Shown piece after piece: positions 5,378 to 10,835 of a DNA stretch of 10,835 bases; position 1 is the stretch's first letter, and the number at the start of each line of letters is the position of its first letter. The position numbers and the translations under genes are program-made. Where the stretch lies: the NCBI GenBank assembly GCA_002405475.1, contig DHLX01000020.1, forward strand, positions 1 through 10,835. The letters are read 5' to 3'. The notes under the pieces are model-generated. The model searched no databases, had not been told where the DNA came from, and saw only the letters and a list, made by a program, of their open reading frames with translations. Origin of the DNA: Burkholderiales bacterium UBA4657. GTDB lineage: Bacteria > Pseudomonadota > Gammaproteobacteria > Burkholderiales > Burkholderiaceae_E.

Positions 5378-7545
5378 TGGCCCGCCCCTCGAAAGCCCTG
5401 CTGTGGGCCGGCGCGGCCGCCGTGGCGTTGGTGGCCGTGTGGGCTTGGCAGTACTTCGGTCTGGGCGCGCTGCTGACACTGGACAACCTCAAGGCCAGCC
5501 GTGACACGCTGCAGGCGCAGGTGCAGGCGCAGCCGTTGGGCATGGCATTCCTCTTTTTTGCGGTTTATGTGGCCGCCACGGCGTTATCCATTCCAGGCGC
5601 GGTGATCCTGACGCTGGCCGCCGGCGCGATATTCGGCCTGGGCTGGGGGCTGCTGCTGGTGAGCTTTGCTTCCAGTCTGGGGGCATTGCTGGCCTTTCTG
5701 GCAGCGCGCTACCTGTTGCGTGACCTTATTCAGACCCGTTTCGGCCAGGCACTGGCGCCCATTAACGACGGCGTGAAGAAGGACGGTACCTTCTATTTGC
5801 TGACTTTGCGACTGGTGCCGGTATTTCCGTTTTGGCTGATCAATTTGCTGATGGGACTGACGCCGATGAGCGCGGCCCGCTTTTATGTCGTCAGCCAGCT
5901 CGGTATGCTGGCTGGTACGGCGGTGTATGTAAATGCAGGTACGCAATTGATCGCTATACGGTCTGCTGGCGATATTCTGTCGCCTGCGCTACTTGGCAGT
6001 TTCATTCTGCTGGGTCTGTTTCCGTTGCTGGCCAAGGCGGGTGTTGCCTGGCTCGAGCGGCGCAAGGTTTATGCGAAGTGGACGAGGCCTCGCTCTTTCG
6101 ACCGCAACCTCGTTGTCATCGGTGCCGGTGCCGGGGGGCTGGTCTCCGCCTATATCGCCGCGGCCGTGAAGGCCAAGGTCACGCTGATCGAAGGCCACAA
6201 GATGGGCGGCGACTGTCTGAACTTCGGCTGTGTGCCGAGCAAGGCGCTGATCCGCTCGGCCAAGATGGCGCGGCAGCTGAAGCAGGCGCATGAATACGGT
6301 GTAACCGACGCCGCCGGGCAGGTGGACTTTGGCGCTGTGATGAAGCGCGTGCACGGTGTCATCACCGACATCGAGCCGCACGACTCGGTCGAGCGCTACA
6401 CCGGCCTGGGCGTGGAAGTGCTGCAGGGTCATGCCCGCATCACCAGCCCGTGGACGGTCGAGGTGAAGCGGGCCGACGGCATGACGCAGACGCTGACGAC
6501 GAAGAACATCGTCATCGCCGCCGGTGCCAGCCCGTTCGTGCCGCCGATTCCGGGGCTGAAGGAAGCCGGCTTTCTGACCAGTGACACGGTGTGGGGTCTG
6601 ACCGAGCTACCGAAGCGACTGGTAGTGCTGGGTGGCGGCCCGATCGGCAGTGAACTGGCGCAAAGCTTTGCACGCCTGGGCAGCGCAGTCACGCAGGTGG
6701 AGATAGCGTCGCGCATTATGGGACGAGAAGACCCGGAGGTCTCCGAACTGGTGGCCGCCTCGCTGCGCGCTGATGGGGTGAACCTGCTTACCGGGCACCA
6801 GGCGGTGCGGGTGGAGGTGGTCGGCGGCGAGAAGCGGCTCATTGCCAAGTCAGGTGATACGGAGGTGGTGATTCCCTTCGACGAATTGCTGTGTGCTGTC
6901 GGCCGCAGCCCACGCGTTACCGGTTATGGTCTGGAGGAGCTGGGCATCCCACTGACGCCGCGCAAGACTATCGAGACCAACGCCTTTTTGCAGACCCGGT
7001 ATCCGAACATTTATGCCGTGGGTGATGTGGCGGGCCCATTTCAGTTGACTCATACCGCCGCACATCAGGCCTGGTACGCCGTTGTCAACGCGCTGTTCGG
7101 CCGCTTTCGCAGGTTCAAAGCCGATTACCGCGTCATTCCCTGGGCTACTTTTACCGACCCCGAGGTGGCACGTGTTGGTTTAAGCGAGACCGAAGCCAGG
7201 GAACAGGGCATTGCTTACGAGCTAACGAGGTACGGCATTGACGATCTTGATCGTGCCATTGCCGATGGTACCGCGCATGGTTTCGTCAAGGTGCTGACCG
7301 TGCCGGGCAAGGACAAAATCCTGGGCGTGACCATCGTCGGCGAACACGCTGGTGATCTGCTGGCCGAATATGTCCTGGCTATGAAGTACGGGCTGGGTCT
7401 GAACAAAATCCTGGGCACTATCCATACGTATCCAACCTTGTCTGAGGCTAACAAGTACGCAGCCGGTGAGTGGAAGCGTGCCCATGCGCCACACAAGCTG
7501 CTGCAGTGGGTGGGGCGCTACCACGCCTGGGAGCGTACGTGGTAA
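5377..7545 (+). CDS. TVP38/TMEM64 membrane domain fused to MerA/Lpd-like FAD disulfide oxidoreductase
   Basis: This is a 722-residue fusion. Residues 1 to about 230 form a TVP38/TMEM64 (VTT) membrane domain with several helices, including a re-entrant-like IPGAVILTLAAGAIFG block and the RLVPVFPFWLINLLMG block. Residues about 243-722 are a class I pyridine nucleotide-disulfide oxidoreductase. It has the FAD Rossmann GAGAGG at 249-254, the redox disulfide CLNFGC at 280-285 followed by VPSK, the NAD(P)-binding GGGPIGSE from 419, the second FAD motif GD at 549-550, and an HTYPTLSE dimer-domain motif with H683. It lacks both the N-terminal heavy-metal-associated domain and the C-terminal CysCys pair of true mercuric reductases; the chain ends HAWERTW. 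The enzyme should be a membrane-tethered NAD(P)H:disulfide-type reductase of unknown substrate. The start at 5377 overlaps the arsS stop and has GAGGG upstream; the frame is open back to 5299. The oxidoreductase part is locally GC-rich. Confidence 0.93.
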   Translation: MARPSKALLWAGAAAVALVAVWAWQYFGLGALLTLDNLKASRDTLQAQVQAQPLGMAFLFFAVYVAATALSIPGAVILTLAAGAIFGLGWGLLLVSFASSLGALLAFLAARYLLRDLIQTRFGQALAPINDGVKKDGTFYLLTLRLVPVFPFWLINLLMGLTPMSAARFYVVSQLGMLAGTAVYVNAGTQLIAIRSAGDILSPALLGSFILLGLFPLLAKAGVAWLERRKVYAKWTRPRSFDRNLVVIGAGAGGLVSAYIAAAVKAKVTLIEGHKMGGDCLNFGCVPSKALIRSAKMARQLKQAHEYGVTDAAGQVDFGAVMKRVHGVITDIEPHDSVERYTGLGVEVLQGHARITSPWTVEVKRADGMTQTLTTKNIVIAAGASPFVPPIPGLKEAGFLTSDTVWGLTELPKRLVVLGGGPIGSELAQSFARLGSAVTQVEIASRIMGREDPEVSELVAASLRADGVNLLTGHQAVRVEVVGGEKRLIAKSGDTEVVIPFDELLCAVGRSPRVTGYGLEELGIPLTPRKTIETNAFLQTRYPNIYAVGDVAGPFQLTHTAAHQAWYAVVNALFGRFRRFKADYRVIPWATFTDPEVARVGLSETEAREQGIAYELTRYGIDDLDRAIADGTAHGFVKVLTVPGKDKILGVTIVGEHAGDLLAEYVLAMKYGLGLNKILGTIHTYPTLSEANKYAAGEWKRAHAPHKLLQWVGRYHAWERTW

Positions 7546-7588
7546 TTGTTGAAGCCGAGGGCTATGCAGACTATGTGGGGGCGGCTAC

Positions 7589-8269
7589 ATGACGCAGCCT
7601 GTGATATCGATTGTTTTGCCTGTGCTTAACGAGGCACAACATATTGAGGCCACGCTGAGCAGCTTGGCGCCGCTGCGCCAACGTGGTATCGAGCTGGTAC
7701 TGGCCGATGGCGGTAGTGATGACGATACCGTGCGTCGCGCATCCGGGCTTGCCGATGTCATTATAGAAGCGCCCCGTGGTCGAGCCCGACAAATGAATGC
7801 GGGGGTCGCTGTAGCACACGGCAGAATGTTGTTGTTCCTGCACGCAGATACCTCGCTTCCACCCAATGCCGATGTGCTTGTCGAGCAGGCGCTGGGCAGT
7901 CGTGGACTGTGGGGTCGTTTCGATGTTCATATTGCCGGTCGCCACCCGATGCTGCGGGTTGTGGCGAGGTTAATGAACTGGCGTTCGCGGCTGACCGGTA
8001 TCGCGACAGGCGACCAGGCTCTTTTCATGTGGCGCGAGGTGTTTGACCGGGTAGGCGGTTTCCCGGATCAGCCGTTAATGGAGGATGTTGAGATATGCCG
8101 TCGGCTGCGGGCACTGGCCCGACCGGTATGTCTTTCCGAACGAGTATCCACCTCGGGTCGGCGCTGGGAGACACGCGGGGTCTGGCGCACTATTGTCCTG
8201 ATGTGGTGTTTGCGCTGGCGCTACTGGCGCGGAGAATCTGCCGAGCGTCTGGCTGAGGCTTATCGATGA
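7589..8269 (+). CDS. Family 2 glycosyltransferase, TIGR04283-like (rSAM/selenodomain-associated transferase 2)
   Basis: This 226-residue GT-A fold enzyme starts with ISIVLPVLNEAQHIEATL, typical of family 2 glycosyltransferases. It has DGGSDDD at 40-46 for nucleotide-sugar binding, an RARQMNAG block (65-72), LHADT at 84-88 as the metal-binding DxD variant, and the acceptor-side motifs GDQALFMWREVF and MEDVEICRRL. The short length and these motifs fit the TIGR04283 group, found beside radical SAM/Cys-rich genes. It probably transfers a sugar to a small acceptor made by that pathway; donor and acceptor cannot be read from sequence. The start has a G-rich stretch (GGGGGCGG) as SD, 43 bases after the previous stop, the largest gap inside this operon. 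It ends in an ATGA overlap with the next gene. Confidence 0.88.
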   Translation: MTQPVISIVLPVLNEAQHIEATLSSLAPLRQRGIELVLADGGSDDDTVRRASGLADVIIEAPRGRARQMNAGVAVAHGRMLLFLHADTSLPPNADVLVEQALGSRGLWGRFDVHIAGRHPMLRVVARLMNWRSRLTGIATGDQALFMWREVFDRVGGFPDQPLMEDVEICRRLRALARPVCLSERVSTSGRRWETRGVWRTIVLMWCLRWRYWRGESAERLAEAYR

Positions 8270-8877
8270 CGACGGCACTGGTGGTGATGGCCAAGGCGCC
8301 GGTAGCGGGTTTGGCCAAAACCCGACTGATTCCAGCCTTGGGCGCTGAAGCAGCGGCAGGCCTGGCCCAGCGCCTGCTATTGCACACGCTTGATCAGACT
8401 TTAGATCTGAATGCCGATTATCGGGAATTGTGTGTATCACCCGATACCCGACATCCGGTTTTTGAGCTGGCTTGTGCCAAAGCCGGAGGCGAGCTGAAGT
8501 TGACCTTGCAGGGCGAGGGTGATCTGGGTCAGCGTATGCAGCGTGTGTTCGAGCGCGTGCTACAGGTTCATGACAAGGCTTTGCTCATTGGTACTGACGC
8601 CCCGGCATTGGGTGCCGATATGCTGCGCCTGGCTCAAGTTGCCCTGGACGACTACGAAACGGTTTTTGTTCCAGCCATGGACGGAGGCTATGCTCTGGTA
8701 GGTTTGACCCGACCAGTACCCTTGCTTTTCCAGGCCATGACCTGGAGTACCCCGCAGGTGATGGCGGATACCCGCCAGCGCCTGAAGCAGGCGCGACTGA
8801 CCTGGCTTGAGCTGGCACCTGTTCATGATATTGACGAGCCTGCTGATCTGATTCATCTGCCTAAGGGCTGGCTATGA
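8266..8877 (+). CDS. TIGR04282-like nucleotidyl/glycosyltransferase (DUF2064, rSAM/selenodomain-associated transferase 1)
   Basis: This 203-residue protein has the MobA/CofC-like nucleotidyltransferase fold of DUF2064. The diagnostic blocks are MAKAPVAGLAKTRL near the N-terminus (nucleotide-binding loop), QGEGDLGQRM, IGTDAPAL and FVPAMDGGYALVGL, and a late HDIDEPADL segment. Proteins of this group are nearly always encoded next to the TIGR04283 transferase, as here with a four-base ATGA overlap, so the pair probably acts in consecutive steps, one perhaps activating or attaching a sugar. It is annotated as a glycosyltransferase in databases, but the fold equally suits nucleotidyl transfer and the reaction is not established. 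The 3' end overlaps the next ATG by four bases. Confidence 0.87.
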   Translation: MTTALVVMAKAPVAGLAKTRLIPALGAEAAAGLAQRLLLHTLDQTLDLNADYRELCVSPDTRHPVFELACAKAGGELKLTLQGEGDLGQRMQRVFERVLQVHDKALLIGTDAPALGADMLRLAQVALDDYETVFVPAMDGGYALVGLTRPVPLLFQAMTWSTPQVMADTRQRLKQARLTWLELAPVHDIDEPADLIHLPKGWL

Positions 8878-9998
8878 TGCGACGGCTTATTCTTGTTGGT
8901 GCTGGTCATGCCCATGCCCAGGTGCTTAAAGCATGGGCCAGTGCGCCGCGTTCCGACGTGGAACTGGTGCTGGTTTCGCCTCATGCACTGGCACCTTATT
9001 CTGGTATGGTTCCTGGGTGGTTGAGTGGGGTCTATCGTTACGATGAAATCGTGATTGATTTTGTGCAGCTTGCTGCCCGGGCTGGTGCGCGTTGGATCTG
9101 CGCCGAGATCGACAGTATGGATCCGGATCGCCAGAGTATTAGCCTAAGCAATGGACAGAACCTGGGTTATGACTGGCTGTCACTCAATGTGGGTTCGACA
9201 TTGCTGCCGCCAACAGACGCGCCATGTGCGCAAATGTTGCCCATGCGTCCACTGGCAGATCTGTATCAGCGTTACGAGACATTACTTGCACACTGGCGTA
9301 GTGAAGCGGATGACCAGCCTTTGCGCGTAGTAGCGGTGGGAGGCGGTGCTGCGGGGTTTGAATCGCTTCTGGCAGTACTGCGCCGTCTTCGTCAAGAGCG
9401 CCCTGACCGGGTCGTACAGGGTTTGCTAATGACGAGCGGTTCCCGGGTTCTGCCGGACTATCCTGCGAGAGTGCAACGCGTGGCGCTGCGTACTCTGTAC
9501 GATGCTGGTGTCGATGTACAGGTGAATACCGTCTGGCACGACTCGCGCGACCAGGGTGGCGACTGGATTCTGTGGGCGACAGGAGCCCAGTCACATGCGT
9601 GGCAACGTGACCCGGCACGACGTGGCGCGCTGGCAGTGAGTGCCGAGGGTTATGTGCTAATTGATGCGCAACTGCGTTCAGTGTCGCACCCCAATATATT
9701 TGCCGTTGGTGATTGTGCGCAGTGGACGCCAGCACTGCCCAAGGCTGGTGTCTATGCGGTACGCATGGGGCCGGTGCTTAGCTACAACCTGCACGCTGCA
9801 CTCAATGGCTCTTCTTTACGAAATTACCAGCCGCAACGACGGTTCCTGTCACTGCTGGCAACCGCTGATGGCCGGGCTATAGCCTCGCGCGGATGCTGGA
9901 CTTGGTCGGGTCGCTGGGCCTGGTACCTGAAGAATGATATCGACCGCCGCTTTATCCGGCGTTTCAGTGAGGCGGATTTATTTCCAAGACTAACTTAA
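8874..9998 (+). CDS. FAD-dependent pyridine nucleotide oxidoreductase of the SelD N-terminal-fusion type (TIGR03169-like)
   Basis: This 374-residue flavoprotein resembles type II NADH dehydrogenases and the domain found fused in front of SelD in some organisms. The FAD motif is the variant VGAGHAHAQVL (8-18), which is characteristic of this group, followed by LVSPHALAPYSGMVPGWLSG (33-52). The NAD(P)-binding motif is GGGAAG at 156-161, and the second FAD contact is VGDCAQW with D280. No SelD kinase domain is attached; the chain stops after the oxidoreductase domain. No strong membrane helix is seen. It may supply electrons or oxidise an intermediate for the radical SAM pathway; this is inferred from operon context. 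Two start ATGs at 8874 and 8877 follow each other, and the first overlaps the preceding stop by four bases. Confidence 0.88.
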   Translation: MMRRLILVGAGHAHAQVLKAWASAPRSDVELVLVSPHALAPYSGMVPGWLSGVYRYDEIVIDFVQLAARAGARWICAEIDSMDPDRQSISLSNGQNLGYDWLSLNVGSTLLPPTDAPCAQMLPMRPLADLYQRYETLLAHWRSEADDQPLRVVAVGGGAAGFESLLAVLRRLRQERPDRVVQGLLMTSGSRVLPDYPARVQRVALRTLYDAGVDVQVNTVWHDSRDQGGDWILWATGAQSHAWQRDPARRGALAVSAEGYVLIDAQLRSVSHPNIFAVGDCAQWTPALPKAGVYAVRMGPVLSYNLHAALNGSSLRNYQPQRRFLSLLATADGRAIASRGCWTWSGRWAWYLKNDIDRRFIRRFSEADLFPRLT

Positions 9999-10001
9999 GG
10001 A
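9997..10001 (+). promoter_or_regulatory. Ribosome binding site that selects the PhnD-like start
   Basis: AAGGA overlaps the stop of the FAD gene. It lies one base from the ATG at 10003, which is too close, but seven bases from the ATG at 10009, so the second ATG is preferred. Confidence 0.6.
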
Positions 10002-10008
10002 CATGACT

Positions 10009-10835
10009 ATGACTATCCTTCGACGATATTTTATGGGCAGCGCCCTGGCCGCTCTGTTGGTATCTTTGTGCCTGGCTCCGGTACAGGCGCAGGATACGGC
10101 ATTGAAGCTCGGCGTCGGCATGTTCCAACCCGATCGCGAGAAAAATGATGCGACTTACCGGCCACTGGCGCAATACCTGGCCACCCGTCTGGGCCGCCCG
10201 GTGCAACTACGCACGGTGGACAGCTGGGAAGGTCTGGCCAAAAGCCTGGTGAATGGTGAGACCGACATTGCTTTAATGGGACCTTGGGGGTATGTGTTGG
10301 CTAACCATTTTGCAGAGGCGCAGGTGGTATCGACAATACTGTACCAGGGCAAGCCAGAATACTTTGCTTTAATTGTGACCCATCCTGACTCTGGGCTGGA
10401 ATCAATTGCCGATCTGATTGGTGCCAAGGGTAAAGGCCGGACATTCGCTTTCGGTGATAAGGGCTCGACCTCGGGTTATCTGATACCGCGCCACTTTTTT
10501 ATGCAGCAGGGTGTCGATCCCGAAAAGCATTTCTCACGTGTGGTCTATACCAAACATCAGGCTATTCAGACCCAGGTCAGTGCCGGTCAGCTGGACGCAG
10601 GCGCAGACTTTAATCGCAACCGTACCGCCATGATTGAGCAGGGCCTTATCAAGGCTGAACGCAGCAAGATAATCTGGCAATCGGCGCCATTGCCGAACGA
10701 CGCATTTGCAGTGAGCGCCCGCCTGTTTAATGACAAGATATTTGTCAGGCGCTTGCAGCTTGCCCTGTCCGAGATCGGCCCGCTACTCAAGAGCCAGCCG
10801 CAGTTATTGCCCGCCAACTACACCGGCTTCGTGGC
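10009..10835 (+). CDS. PhnD-like periplasmic phosphate/phosphonate-type binding protein, C-terminus cut by window edge
   Basis: The frame stays open to the right edge, giving about 275 residues of a family usually near 290-310. A signal peptide is clear: MTILRRYF, a hydrophobic core, then a probable cut after VQA with QDTALKLGVGMF following. The fold features fit PhnD/AioX-type binding proteins: YRPLAQYLATRLGRPV in lobe 1, GETDIALMGPWGYVLA as the anion-binding segment, the GSTSGYLIPRHFF block, and SAGQLDAGADFNRN. The visible mature part has no cysteine, unlike the arsenite sensor AioX, whose ligand site uses one. A phosphate-like oxyanion such as phosphate, phosphonate or arsenate is therefore the more likely ligand, by inference. 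No transporter subunits are in view, so it could be an orphan sensor or belong to an ABC system to the right. It follows the FAD gene by ten bases in the same operon. Confidence 0.87.
   Translation, partial: MTILRRYFMGSALAALLVSLCLAPVQAQDTALKLGVGMFQPDREKNDATYRPLAQYLATRLGRPVQLRTVDSWEGLAKSLVNGETDIALMGPWGYVLANHFAEAQVVSTILYQGKPEYFALIVTHPDSGLESIADLIGAKGKGRTFAFGDKGSTSGYLIPRHFFMQQGVDPEKHFSRVVYTKHQAIQTQVSAGQLDAGADFNRNRTAMIEQGLIKAERSKIIWQSAPLPNDAFAVSARLFNDKIFVRRLQLALSEIGPLLKSQPQLLPANYTGFV

Noticed and set aside
5375..5379. Possible selenocysteine read-through of the arsS TGA
   Set aside because: The TGA forms an ordinary TGATG stop/start overlap with the next gene, which is in another frame with its own good start, and no candidate SECIS-like hairpin was recognised.
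5832..6293. Plus-strand alternative-frame protein of 153 residues inside the fusion gene
   Set aside because: It is the shifted reading of the membrane/flavin linker, with no start signal and no recognisable domain.

Overview
The window looks like proteobacterial chromosome, probably beta- or gammaproteobacterial. This rests on the gene families, tight operons with 1-8 base overlaps, SD-type ribosome sites and moderate-to-high GC; the lineage is an inference and I cannot name a species. No rRNA, tRNA, insertion sequence, CRISPR array or convincing Rho-independent terminator was seen. Both window edges cut through a gene.

Region 1 (1-1058, minus strand): an ECF sigma factor of the SigF type, followed by its membrane anti-sigma factor NrsF (DUF1109), with a 4-base ATGA overlap. 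NrsF is cut by the left edge.

Region 2 (1059-1240): a divergent control region. Each strand carries an exact GTAACC-N16-CGAA element, the SigF promoter consensus known from Caulobacter. One element faces the sigma gene and the other faces the operon on the right. The sigma factor therefore probably drives both its own gene and that operon.

Region 3 (1241-4274, plus strand): a complete bufferin-type RiPP operon. It encodes a secreted Cys-containing precursor (DUF2282, BufA), an MNIO/DUF692 maturase (BufB), a DUF2063 partner protein (BufC) and a DoxX membrane protein (BufD). A DUF3047 exported protein is coupled to the end by a TAATG junction. Known relatives make copper-binding thiooxazole peptides or are induced by gold or copper, so this is most likely a metal-stress defence unit.

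Region 4 (4358-10835, plus strand): a second tight operon of the 'rSAM/selenodomain-associated' type. Its genes are an ArsS-like radical SAM/Cys-rich protein, a TVP38/TMEM64 membrane domain fused to a MerA/dihydrolipoamide-dehydrogenase-like flavoenzyme, two small glycosyltransferase-fold proteins (TIGR04283-like and TIGR04282-like), an NADH-dehydrogenase-like FAD protein of the kind fused to SelD elsewhere, and a PhnD-like periplasmic binding protein cut by the right edge. Parts of this set accompany arsenosugar biosynthesis in other bacteria. The ArsM methyltransferase that would supply the substrate is not in this window, and the complete pathway with the fusion flavoenzyme and binding protein is not, to my knowledge, worked out. 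This cluster is the best candidate for an undescribed system here.

The two operons sit side by side and both point to soft-metal or metalloid stress. A GTAACC half-element also lies upstream of arsS, but its spacing is wrong for a SigF promoter.
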